From JBBROS01 sp965260935 (GTDB lineage Bacteria > Pseudomonadota > Alphaproteobacteria > Acetobacterales > Acetobacteraceae), in assembly GCA_965260935.1 (NCBI GenBank), contig OZ253374.1, positions 3,410,001 through 3,474,000 of the forward strand: a DNA stretch of 64,000 bases, read 5' to 3'. How positions within the stretch are numbered: position 1 is the first letter of the stretch; each line of letters begins with the position of its first letter. This document shows, piece after piece, positions 51,205 through 59,576 of this stretch. The notes below the pieces were generated by a model. That model saw only the letters and a list, made by a program, of their open reading frames with translations, was not told the DNA's origin and made no database searches. Position numbers and translations under genes: made by a program.

Positions 51205-52407
51205 TCACGGTTTGACCCGGCTCCGGATCATCGCGCCGAACGCATCATAGCAGCGCTGCATCGCCGGGGCTTTGTAGGGGTAGAGGTCCGGCTGATCCAT
51301 CGAGTGAATGATGGCGGCCGTATCGGCTTCGAAAACCAGGATGCGGCCGTCTGGCAGCTCGGCGCAGTCGATGGAGAAATAGTCGAGGCCCATGGCTCGG
51401 ACGAGTGCGTCGAGGCCAGCCTGATGCCGGCGCTTGAAATCATCGAACTCCGCCATCGCTTTGGCTTCGGCGGCGCGCTTGGCTGGGCTCTCGTCCATGC
51501 CGGCATTCAGGTAATGCACCATCCAATGCTCCGACGAGGCCATGTGGCAGAGGAACGGAGCGCCATCGACGAAAGCGATGCGGTATTTGCCATACCAGCC
51601 GTTCGCGCCCCGGTAGTCGATGAACTGGGTCAGGGTGAACGCTTCGCCGGGCGTAGCGTCCAGGAAACGTTCAACGTCGCTAGGCGCCTCGATGGCTTCG
51701 AGGCCCTTGCCGGCATGGGAACCGATTGGGCGCAGCAGGAAGGGGAAAACTGCGCCGGGAAGCAGGGTGGTTGGAGCCGTTGTGGCCAGTTCGTCACGGC
51801 TGACGATGCGGGCCGGGGCGGTGAACAGGCCGGGAAGGCCCGCGAGCACGGTTGGCAGCCAGGTGCGTGAAATCGGTAGGATGCGCGCCGGATCGTTCAG
51901 GATGGGTCGTGGCCAGGCGCCGTAGACGCGGGCGATAGTGTTGAGCGCTTCGGGCTCGCTATCGCTTGCGGCAACGATTGCGACATCGTGCTCCGGCAGC
52001 AGCCGCGGCAGTCCGCCGCCGGGTTGAATGAACGCGAGATCAAGCGCGATACTCGCGGGGCCGGTGATGAAGTCGAGTGGCGTATTCACCATGAGATCGC
52101 CAGGAGCGGCCAGAGCGAGCAGGCGTGGGCCGTTGCGGCTGCCGCGGACGCGGAAGACCTGGCTTGCCTGCAAGGCTTGCTGCTGGAGCTGATCTGATTG
52201 CTCAGGAGCGTAATTGAGGGCGTAGATCCAAGATAGGTCCATCAGCCAGCCAGCCCATTCGGCCGTGTCGGCCGGCTCGGGGCCGATCAGGTCAAGAAGA
52301 TCGTTATTGCTGCCGCCACCGTAGAGAACGCCGGCCAGACGAGCGACGCCGTGGACGAGAGGCGGCAACATGGCCTGTAAGTGAACTCCTAGCGCACCGT
52401 CCAGCAT
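51205..52407 (-). CDS. ATP-grasp domain protein of unknown substrate
   Basis: A 400-residue protein. The C-terminal two thirds has ATP-grasp features: PFLLRPIGSHAGKGLEAI for ATP binding, then YFSIDCAELPDGRILVFEAD and metal-binding acidic residues. The N-terminal 150 residues are unrelated to the RimK or GshB N-domain as far as I can see. The start ATG at 52407 has a GGAG site. ATP-grasp enzymes ligate a carboxylate to an amine or thiol; the partners are unknown. Its neighbours (DsbA-like, APH-like) do not explain it. Confidence 0.72.
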   Translation of the reverse strand: MLDGALGVHLQAMLPPLVHGVARLAGVLYGGGSNNDLLDLIGPEPADTAEWAGWLMDLSWIYALNYAPEQSDQLQQQALQASQVFRVRGSRNGPRLLALAAPGDLMVNTPLDFITGPASIALDLAFIQPGGGLPRLLPEHDVAIVAASDSEPEALNTIARVYGAWPRPILNDPARILPISRTWLPTVLAGLPGLFTAPARIVSRDELATTAPTTLLPGAVFPFLLRPIGSHAGKGLEAIEAPSDVERFLDATPGEAFTLTQFIDYRGANGWYGKYRIAFVDGAPFLCHMASSEHWMVHYLNAGMDESPAKRAAEAKAMAEFDDFKRRHQAGLDALVRAMGLDYFSIDCAELPDGRILVFEADTAAIIHSMDQPDLYPYKAPAMQRCYDAFGAMIRSRVKP

Positions 52408-52543
52408 CAGCAATTCTCCAGTAATGGCGCGATCTTACCGGAGGGGCCTTAACGACGCGTGAAGCCGGTCTCTTCAGCATGCGGCGGCATCCCCTTTCAT
52501 AGCCGGATGTGCCGCCCCCCGGCCTTCTCGCCGCAGCAACGTT

Positions 52544-53566
52544 TTAGAAGTAGCGGCCCGCCGTAACCTCCCGCCCGAAACCAAGCACGCCAGCGCCCAC
52601 CGCCCCGAACGACGCATAGCGCTCGTCCGCGGCCCCGCGCTGCCAAAGCGCGCCCAACTGCAAGAATATGACGCCCAGCTTCATGATCCCGAGCACCCGG
52701 TAAAACCGGAATTGCGACAGATCCCGTCCCGTAACCGCCGCATACCGCTCGGCCGCTTGTTCACGGGTCCAGAACCCGTTGTGTGCCGTCGGCATCTGTT
52801 GCAATGCGTGCATCGCCGCCGGGTCACCCGGTTCGGTCCAGTAGCTGAGCAACGTCGCCAAGTCGAACAGCGGGTCCCCCCGCGTTCCCTGGTCCCAATC
52901 CACTACCGCGGCCGGCGTCAGCGTTTGCTCATCCAGAATAAGGTTGTCCAGCTTAAAGTCTCCGTGCAGCAAGGCCACCGGCCCGTCCGACACAAGGTGC
53001 GCGCCGAGCCACTCCCCCAACTCCTCAAGCACCTGAGCCGACCCGGCGTCACCCACCGCCAGCCCGCGCCGGGTCCACCCCGCAACCGCCCGCCCCAGAA
53101 ACCCGTCCGGCCGCCCCAACCCGTCCAGCCCCAGCGCTTCGGTATCGACCGCATGGATCGACGCCAGAGTGCTCACCATCGTCTCCGACAACGCCGCCCC
53201 GTGCCCGCCCCAACCCTCCGGCAGCGCCGACCGCACCACCCGCCCAGCCCGGTATTCCAAAATCTGGAATGGCACGCCCATCACCCCGGCATCCTCGCAC
53301 AACAGCAAACTCCGCGGCGCCACCGGCAAAGCGTCCGGCAGCCTCGACAAGATCCTGTGCTCCCGCGCCATGTCATGCGCCCCCGGCGGCAAAGGCCCGG
53401 GCGGCGGCCGGCGCAGCACGACCGGCCCATTCTCGAGCTCCACCAGGTAATTGCGGTTCGCGAGCCCTCCCGAAAACCGCCGCGGCGTGACGCCTGCCTT
53501 CAGCCGCATCCCACGCTCGACCAAGTATCGGCCAACCGCGTCCCAATTTTCCGCGTCACGCATCAT
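52544..53566 (-). CDS. Aminoglycoside phosphotransferase-like kinase family protein
   Basis: A 340-residue protein of the APH/choline kinase fold, close to the ACAD10/YcbJ-type phosphotransferases. Motifs: FSGGLANRNYLVEL for nucleotide binding, the catalytic loop LLHGDFKLDNLI, and the metal-binding VVDWDQGTRGDPLFDLA. Such chromosomal copies often phosphorylate small hydroxy compounds (in fatty-acid or amino-alcohol metabolism), not antibiotics. The start is the double ATG at 53566. Confidence 0.85.
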   Translation of the reverse strand: MMRDAENWDAVGRYLVERGMRLKAGVTPRRFSGGLANRNYLVELENGPVVLRRPPPGPLPPGAHDMAREHRILSRLPDALPVAPRSLLLCEDAGVMGVPFQILEYRAGRVVRSALPEGWGGHGAALSETMVSTLASIHAVDTEALGLDGLGRPDGFLGRAVAGWTRRGLAVGDAGSAQVLEELGEWLGAHLVSDGPVALLHGDFKLDNLILDEQTLTPAAVVDWDQGTRGDPLFDLATLLSYWTEPGDPAAMHALQQMPTAHNGFWTREQAAERYAAVTGRDLSQFRFYRVLGIMKLGVIFLQLGALWQRGAADERYASFGAVGAGVLGFGREVTAGRYF

Positions 53567-53679
53567 CGTCCGAGCTTGGCCGCACTGAGCCACACCGTCC
53601 AGGCTTTGGAAAATCCAGAGTTGCCAAGCCAACGCGGTCCGGTATTGATGCCGGCAACAAGGCTTACAGGAGGACCCCG

Positions 53680-54732
53680 ATGCGACGACTCATAGCCCTA
53701 GCCGCCCTCGCCCTACTCGCCATTCACCCAGCAATGGCCCAGAGCAAGCCCACAGTCGGCATCGCCATGCCCACCAAGTCCTCCGCCCGTTGGATCGCCG
53801 ACGGCGACAATATCGTCAAAGTGCTCAAAGAGCGCGGCTACGGCACCGACCTGCAATACGCCGGCGACGATGTTCCCAACCAGCTCGCCCAGATCGAGAA
53901 CATGATCACCAAGGGCGACAAGGTCCTGGTCATCGCCGCCATCGACGGCACGACGCTGTCGGAGGTGCTGGCCCAAGCGCACCAGAACGGCATCACCGTC
54001 ATCGCCTACGACCGCCTGATCCGCGACACGCCCAATGTCGATTACTACGCCACCTTCGACAACTTCCAGGTCGGCGTCCTCCAGGGCCAGTCGCTCCTGA
54101 ACGGCCTCGACCTCAAGGACGCCAAAACCCCCGTCTACATCGAGTTGTTCGGCGGCTCGCCGGACGACAACAACGCCTATTTCTTCTACAACGGCGCGAT
54201 GTCCGTGATCGAGCCGCAGATCAAGAGCGGCAAGCTCGTCGTCGGCAGCGGCCAGACCGGCATGGACAAGGTCTCCATCCTCCGTTGGGACGGCGCCGTC
54301 GCCCAGGCCCGCATGGACAACCTGCTCAGCGCCTACTACTCCGACAAGAAGCTGGGCGGCGTCCTTTCCCCGTACGACGGCCTCTCCATCGGCATCTTTT
54401 CCTCGGTCAAAGGCGTCGGCTACGGCAGCGGCGACCTCCCCATGCCCGTCATCACCGGCCAGGACTGCGAAGTGCCGTCCGTGAAATCCATCATCGCCGG
54501 CGGCCAATACTCCAGCATCTTCAAGGACACCCGCGACCTCGCCCGCGTCACCGCCAACATGGTCGACGCCCAGCTCAGCGGCAAGAAAGTCGAAGTCAAC
54601 GACACCAAGACCTACAACAACGGCGTGAAGGTCGTCCCCGCCTACCTGCTGCAGCCGGTCATCGTGAACAAGAGCAACTGGAAGAAGGTGCTGATCGACA
54701 GCGGCTACTACAAAGCCAGCCAGTTCGAATAA
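53680..54732 (+). CDS. chvE: Sugar ABC transporter periplasmic binding protein, ChvE-like
   Basis: A 350-residue binding protein with a Sec signal (MRRLIALAALALLAIHPAMA). The fold pattern of the D-xylose/ribose binding family is present (TVGIAMPTKSSARWIADGDN, LVIAAIDGTTLSEVLAQAH, VIAYDRLI). The gene order (binding protein, ATPase, permease) and sequence pattern match the ChvE-GguA-GguB multiple monosaccharide importer. A strong AGGAGG site precedes the ATG. Likely ligands are galactose, arabinose, glucose or xylose; ChvE also presents sugars to sensors in Agrobacterium. Confidence 0.85.
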   Translation: MRRLIALAALALLAIHPAMAQSKPTVGIAMPTKSSARWIADGDNIVKVLKERGYGTDLQYAGDDVPNQLAQIENMITKGDKVLVIAAIDGTTLSEVLAQAHQNGITVIAYDRLIRDTPNVDYYATFDNFQVGVLQGQSLLNGLDLKDAKTPVYIELFGGSPDDNNAYFFYNGAMSVIEPQIKSGKLVVGSGQTGMDKVSILRWDGAVAQARMDNLLSAYYSDKKLGGVLSPYDGLSIGIFSSVKGVGYGSGDLPMPVITGQDCEVPSVKSIIAGGQYSSIFKDTRDLARVTANMVDAQLSGKKVEVNDTKTYNNGVKVVPAYLLQPVIVNKSNWKKVLIDSGYYKASQFE

Positions 54733-56327
54733 TGCACAGGGAGCTGGGGCCGGCGGCTTCGGCGAGTCCCAGGACGCACGACACGCAGCGCCCTGGCCTC
54801 CTGGAGATGCGCGGCATCACGAAACGCTTCGGCCCGGTCGCGGCCTTGGAAAACGTCTCGCTGACCGTGCGCGAGGGGGAAATCCACGCCCTCGTCGGCG
54901 AGAACGGCGCCGGCAAGTCCACCCTCATGAAAATCCTGAGCGGCGTCTACCCTCATGGCAGCTATGAGGGAACCATCACCTACGCCGGGCAAGAGCGCCG
55001 CTTCAGCACCATCAACGACTCCGAACCCCTCGGCATCATCATCATCCACCAGGAACTGGCGCTCATCCCGCTCCTCTCCATCGCCGAGAACATCTTCCTC
55101 AACGACCCGCCGTCCCGCTTCGGCGTCATCGACCGCGGCCAGGTCTACGCCCGCACCAAGGCGCTGCTGGCCAAGGTCGGCCTGCACGACCCGCCCGACA
55201 CCCTCGTCACCGACATCGGCATCGGCAAGCAGCAGCTCGTCGAGATCGCCAAGGCGCTGGCCAAGCAGGTCCGCCTGCTGATTCTCGACGAGCCCACCGC
55301 CAGCTTGAACGAACGCGACAGCGCCGCCCTGCTCGACCTGCTTGCCGAGTTCCGCACCCAGGGCATCACCTCCATCCTTATCAGCCACAAGCTCAACGAG
55401 ATTTCCAAGGTCGCCGACCGCATCACCATCCTGCGCGACGGCCGCGCCGTGCAAACCCTTGACTGCCAGGACGCCCCAGCCGAAGAGGACCACGTCATCC
55501 GCCTCATGGTCGACCGCGACCTCGGAAGCCGCTTTCCGCCGCGCGCCTCCAATCCGGCCGAGCCTCTCTTCGCCGTCCAGGACTGGACCGTCGAACACCC
55601 GCAGCACCCTGGCCGGCAAGTCATCAAGGGCGTCGGCTTTAACGTCCGCGCCGGCGAGATCGTCGGCATCGCCGGGCTGATGGGGGCGGGCCGCACCGAG
55701 TTCGCGATGTCCATCTTCGGGCGTTCCTGGGGCCGCAACGTCCAGGGCCAGGCCACCCTGCGCGGCCAGCCCGTCGACCTCTCCACCGTTCCGCGCGCCA
55801 TCGCCGCTGGGCTGGCTTACGTGACGGAAGACCGCAAGCAGCTCGGCCTGCTGCTCGACGAGGACATCCGCACCAACATCAGCCTCGCCAACCTATCCGC
55901 CGTCGCCCATGCCGGGGTGATCGACGACATCGAGGAGATGAAAGTCGCCGACACGTACCGCAACCGGATGAGGATTCGCTGCCACAACGTCTACCAGGAC
56001 ACCGGCAAGCTGTCCGGCGGCAACCAGCAGAAGGTCGTTCTTTCCAAGTGGCTGTTCGCCGACCCGGCCGTGCTGATCCTCGACGAACCCACCCGCGGCA
56101 TCGACGTCGGCGCCAAGTACGAGATCTACCAGATCATCAACAAGCTCGCCGCCGACGGGCGCGGCGTGGTCGTCATCTCGTCCGAGATGCCCGAGCTGCT
56201 CGGCATCTCCGACCGCATCTACGTCATGGCCGACGGCCGCTTCGTCGCCGAGATGCCCGGCGCCGAGGCTACCCAGGAAAAGATCATGCGCGCCATCATG
56301 CGCCACGGAGCCTCGCCTCATGAGTGA
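54732..56327 (+). CDS. gguA: Sugar ABC transporter ATP-binding protein (GguA/MmsA-like)
   Basis: A 531-residue tandem ABC ATPase energising sugar uptake. First domain: Walker A GENGAGKSTL, then QQLVEIAKAL and LILDEPTASL. The second domain has a degenerate Walker A (IAGLMGAGRTEF) as usual for monosaccharide ATPases, then KLSGGNQQKVVLSKW and LILDEPTRGIDVGAK. The ATG overlaps the binding protein stop by one base. The first 25 residues are an extension before MRGITKRFG, which could be the actual start (54807). Confidence 0.93.
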   Translation: MHRELGPAASASPRTHDTQRPGLLEMRGITKRFGPVAALENVSLTVREGEIHALVGENGAGKSTLMKILSGVYPHGSYEGTITYAGQERRFSTINDSEPLGIIIIHQELALIPLLSIAENIFLNDPPSRFGVIDRGQVYARTKALLAKVGLHDPPDTLVTDIGIGKQQLVEIAKALAKQVRLLILDEPTASLNERDSAALLDLLAEFRTQGITSILISHKLNEISKVADRITILRDGRAVQTLDCQDAPAEEDHVIRLMVDRDLGSRFPPRASNPAEPLFAVQDWTVEHPQHPGRQVIKGVGFNVRAGEIVGIAGLMGAGRTEFAMSIFGRSWGRNVQGQATLRGQPVDLSTVPRAIAAGLAYVTEDRKQLGLLLDEDIRTNISLANLSAVAHAGVIDDIEEMKVADTYRNRMRIRCHNVYQDTGKLSGGNQQKVVLSKWLFADPAVLILDEPTRGIDVGAKYEIYQIINKLAADGRGVVVISSEMPELLGISDRIYVMADGRFVAEMPGAEATQEKIMRAIMRHGASPHE

Positions 56328-57507
56328 GATTACCGCCCAGCCCGCCGCCACCCGCGCCAATGGTGGCTTCCTGAAGGCCAACCTGCGCCAATACGGCATG
56401 TTGCTCTCGTTGCTCGCCATCATGGCGTTCTTCGAGTTCGTCACCAACGGAATCCTGCTCAAGCCGCTGAACCTCACCAACCTCGTGCTGCAGAACAGTT
56501 ACATCGTCATCATGGCGCTGGGGATGCTGCTGGTGATCGTGGCCGGGCACATCGACCTTTCGGTCGGCTCCGTGTCAGGTTTCGTCGGCGGGCTGGCCGC
56601 GGTGATGATCGTGCAGTACGACGTGCCCTACGTCCTGGCCGGGGTGATCTGCCTCGCCGTGGGCGGGCTGATCGGCGCGGCCCAAGGCTACTGGGTCGCC
56701 TACTTCAAGATCCCATCCTTCATCGTGACGCTGGCGGGAATGCTGGTGTTCAAGGGGCTGGAGCTCGGCATTCTCGGCGGGCGCTCCGTCGGCCCGTTCC
56801 CTGTCACGTTCCAGAAGCTCGCCTCCGGCTACCTGCCCGAGTTCCTGATGGCCAACGGCTTCCGCCTCGGCTCCCTGCTGATCGGCGTCGCCATCGCGGC
56901 CGGCCTCGTCTGGCTCAGCGTCCGCACCCGGGCGCGGCAGCAGCACCACGCCATCGAGGTCGAGCCGCCGACGCTGTTCATCGCCAAGAACCTCCTGCTC
57001 ATCACCGTCGTCTGCGCCTTCACCTACCTGATCGTCTCCCACCGCGGCCTGCCCAACGTGCTGCTGATCATGCTGGCGCTGATCGCGCTCTACGCGTTCG
57101 TGACCAACCGGATGACGGTGGGGCGGCAGATTTACGCGGTGGGGGGCAACGAGAAGGCGGCCAAGCTTTCGGGCATCCGGACGGAGCGGCTGACGTTCTT
57201 CACGTTCGTCAACATGGGGGTGCTGGCGGCATTGGCCGGGCTGATCTTCGCCGCCCGGCTGAACACGGCGACGCCGAAGGCCGGGCTCGGGTTCGAGCTT
57301 GACGTGATCGCGGCGTGCTTCATCGGCGGGGCTTCGGCCTATGGCGGGGTGGGGCAGGTGACGGGGGCGGTGATCGGGGCGTTCATTATGGGGGTAATGA
57401 ACAACGGGATGTCGATCCTGGGGATCGGGATTGACTATCAGCAGGTAATCAAGGGGCTGGTGCTGCTGGGAGCGGTTTGCGTGGATGTTTATAATCAGAA
57501 GCGGTGA
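56320..57507 (+). CDS. gguB: Sugar ABC transporter permease (GguB/MmsB-like)
   Basis: A 395-residue inner-membrane permease of the ribose/xylose/multiple-sugar family. Typical stretches: GMLLVIVAGHIDLSVGSVSG, FIVTLAGMLVFKGLELGI, and GGNEKAAKLSGIRTERL with the coupling-helix region. The start overlaps the ATPase gene stop by 8 bases. It completes a three-gene importer. Confidence 0.93.
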   Translation: MSEITAQPAATRANGGFLKANLRQYGMLLSLLAIMAFFEFVTNGILLKPLNLTNLVLQNSYIVIMALGMLLVIVAGHIDLSVGSVSGFVGGLAAVMIVQYDVPYVLAGVICLAVGGLIGAAQGYWVAYFKIPSFIVTLAGMLVFKGLELGILGGRSVGPFPVTFQKLASGYLPEFLMANGFRLGSLLIGVAIAAGLVWLSVRTRARQQHHAIEVEPPTLFIAKNLLLITVVCAFTYLIVSHRGLPNVLLIMLALIALYAFVTNRMTVGRQIYAVGGNEKAAKLSGIRTERLTFFTFVNMGVLAALAGLIFAARLNTATPKAGLGFELDVIAACFIGGASAYGGVGQVTGAVIGAFIMGVMNNGMSILGIGIDYQQVIKGLVLLGAVCVDVYNQKR

Positions 57508-57555
57508 GAGATGGCGGAGGTCGTTCTTAATGGTAATCAACCACTAACTTTACGC

Positions 57556-58113
57556 TCACGTGGGCTTAAAGATTTCGCCTCGATAGAGTCGTTTTCTGAC
57601 CTCATCCCGCAAATCGTTCTTCAGTTTCTTTCCTTCGTGAGACATTAATTCAGCTGACCTAGGTTTGTCTACCGTTCCACGTAATCCACCAAATGTAATA
57701 CTATTTCGTTGCTCATCCAAGCAGATTGCTACAAAAAGCATTGCATCTTTAAACTGATTTTCCAAGACAGAATCAACAAAAATGCTTTCTTTTTCTAAGT
57801 TTTCTGCAGCATCATATAAGATCGGGTCCGCTTTCTCTATAGCCATCCAATGAAGCACTTCTTCAAATTCCTGATCGGGATGCTCAGTATTAATTATTGA
57901 TTGATAATAGCCTGGGTTTATATCAAATGAATTAAGAATTGCGCTCATCTGATCTGGACTTAGCAGTGCATTAAGGCGTGGCCGTTGTTTAAACCCATTA
58001 ACTGCTTGGCAAGTAGCATTGAACACTTCAACAAACAGGTTCCAGATTGAGATAGCAGCAGTATATTCTCGTTCATTAGAACGAATTGCACGATCTTTGA
58101 TCTGAGCTGTCAT
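57556..58113 (-). CDS. AT-rich gene of unknown function, promoter-separated by IS630
   Basis: A 185-residue soluble, acidic protein: MTAQIKDRAIRSNEREYTAA, IWNLFVEVFNATCQAV, and many Asp/Glu residues later. No family is recognised, no signal peptide. The base composition is much more AT-rich than the neighbouring chromosome, suggesting transfer. An AGGA ribosome site lies just upstream of the ATG at 58113, and an IS630 insertion begins 9 nt past that ATG. The upstream partner, a small membrane protein, lies beyond the IS on the same strand. Confidence 0.72.
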   Translation of the reverse strand: MTAQIKDRAIRSNEREYTAAISIWNLFVEVFNATCQAVNGFKQRPRLNALLSPDQMSAILNSFDINPGYYQSIINTEHPDQEFEEVLHWMAIEKADPILYDAAENLEKESIFVDSVLENQFKDAMLFVAICLDEQRNSITFGGLRGTVDKPRSAELMSHEGKKLKNDLRDEVRKRLYRGEIFKPT

Positions 58114-58123
58114 CGTCCTAATA

Positions 58124-58144
58124 CCAGTGGCCCAAAATGTTGAC
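58124..58144. repeat. Left terminal inverted repeat of the IS630-family element
   Basis: Starts CCAGTGGCCCAAAATG just after the TA target dinucleotide. About 16 of 21 positions match the right end. Confidence 0.8.
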
Positions 58145-58211
58145 TCCTGTGGAGTTCCCAACCGCCGTCTGACGTGATTCGCTTTTGTGTGCATCGATTT
58201 GCGAGGCGGAC

Positions 58212-59275
58212 ATGGCTGCGGTCGCTATCACACGGACAGATCTGAACGCGGCCGATTTGCGTGTGGCCGCGCGGCGCTCGGCGGATACCAAACAGGTGCT
58301 TCGTGCCTTGGCTATTGCGCTGATACTGGACGGGGCGAGCCGCGAGGACGCTGCGCGAGCCTGCGGCATGGACCGGCAGACCTTGCGCGACTGGGTGCAT
58401 CGCTACAACGAGGCGGGGCTGGAGGGGCTTGCCGATCGGGCACGCAGTGGCCGCCCGGCTAGCCTGAGCTGGGTTGAGCAGGGCCGCGTTGCGCGCTGGA
58501 TAGAGGAGGGCGCCACCCTGGCTGAAGACGGCGTGGTGCGGTTCCGGCGTGTCGATCTCAAGCAGCGTATCGCACGCGCGTTCGGCGTCGAGCTGCACGA
58601 GCGCAGTGTTGGCAAGCTGCTGCACAAGCTTGGCTACCGCAAGCTCTCGGTGCGTCCGGTGCATCCGCAAACCGACCTCGCGGCGCAGGAGGCTTTTAAA
58701 AAAACTTTGCCGACCGGGCGCGCGATGCGATCGGCACGCAGCACACAGGCAAACCGGTCGAAGTCTGGTTCCAAGATGAAGCCAGGGTCGGCCAGCAAGG
58801 CACGCTGACCCGCATCTGGGCACGGCGCGGCACCCGCCCGCGCGCTCTGCGCGATCATCGGTTCAACTGGGTCTACCTGTTCGGCGCCATCTGTCCAGCC
58901 CGCGGCGCCGGCAGTGCGCTGGTGCTGCCCATCGTCAACGTTGACGCCATGAACAAGCATTTGGCCGAGATCAGCACATGCGTCACGCTGGGCGCCATCG
59001 CCCTGCTCGTCATCGACGGCGCAGGCTGGCACCGCTCGCCCAAGCTGGACGTGCCCGACAACATCGTGTTGCTGACCCTGCCGCCCTATGCTCCAGAACT
59101 CAATCCCGTCGAGAACATCTGGGCATACCTGCGTGCCAATAAATTCGGTCACCAGGTCTGGGATACGTACGAAGCCATTCTCGATGCGACCTGTGCAGCC
59201 TGGAACGCGCTAACGAGCGCACCAGACGTCATCCAGTCCACCGGGCATCGCCAATGGGCACAGGTCATAATTTAG
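58212..59275 (+). CDS. IS630-family transposase, two frames joined by -1 frameshift
   Basis: The zero frame starts with ATG after a GAGG site and runs to a stop at 58808. It encodes a helix-turn-helix region (SREDAARACGMDRQTLRDWV, then RARSGRP). The DDE domain is in the -1 frame. At the A7 run at 58698-58704, the upstream codons TTT AAA AAA ACT become AAA AAC TTT after a -1 slip, giving VWFQDEARVGQ (D), LLVIDGAGWH (D) and PYAPELNPVENIW (E). A slip at a homopolymer is known in several IS630 members, so the full transposase of about 354 residues is likely made by recoding. Confidence 0.85.
58698..58704 (+). other. A7 slippery site for transposase -1 frameshift
   Basis: Seven consecutive A bases (zero-frame codons AAA AAA A) precede the frame change. 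A single -1 tRNA slip joins the DNA-binding and DDE frames exactly where the family alignment continues. A downstream stimulatory structure was not examined. Confidence 0.65.
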
Positions 59276-59284
59276 GGCCGCTGG
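59264..59284. repeat. Right terminal inverted repeat of the IS630-family element
   Basis: Reads TCATAATTTAGGGCCGCTGG toward the TA at 59285-59286; it is the partner of the left end at 58124. Confidence 0.8.
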
Positions 59285-59319
59285 TATAAGATGCTCTAGC
59301 TCTTTCGCGCAGTCTTGTT

Positions 59320-59514
59320 TTATTTTTGCAATGAATAAGTTATATTATGCTTAGATTCAGCTAGCTTTTTATCGAGATAATATCTGAATACGCTGTCAAG
59401 AAATTTTAGTCCCCACGGTGACTTAAGGTAGGTCACGCCTATAATGAGAATGCCAAAAATCGAAACTGCCGTCGAGCTTAGCCAGCTTGGATTAAAAAAG
59501 TATTCTGAAAGCAT
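59320..59514 (-). CDS. Small AT-rich membrane protein, possible partner of the gene at 57556
   Basis: A 64-residue protein with one predicted membrane segment (TAVSIFGILIIGVTYL) preceded by a short N-terminus and followed by a basic, Lys/Tyr-containing tail. It is strongly AT-rich, like the gene at 57556-58113, and lies upstream of it on the same strand with only 35 nt of flanking DNA plus the IS between them. Before IS insertion the two would have been adjacent and probably one operon. No family is recognised. Confidence 0.5.
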   Translation of the reverse strand: MLSEYFFNPSWLSSTAVSIFGILIIGVTYLKSPWGLKFLDSVFRYYLDKKLAESKHNITYSLQK

Positions 59515-59576
59515 ATCTCAGTGGAACTTCATTAGAACGTATCTCGAGACTTTTCTTTAGGTTGAAATGGAAACAC

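Larger units (their letters stand above)
58122..59286 (+). mobile_element. IS630-family insertion sequence (complete)
   Basis: The element spans 58124-59284 (1161 bp) flanked by TA dinucleotides (58122-58123 and 59285-59286), the target duplication expected of IS630/Tc1 elements. The ends carry imperfect inverted repeats, CCAGTGGCCCAAAATGTTGA on the left and CCAGCGGCCCTAAATTATGA on the right as read inward. One transposase gene fills the element. It was inserted between two AT-rich genes, and the ends look intact, so it may be recent. Confidence 0.88.
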
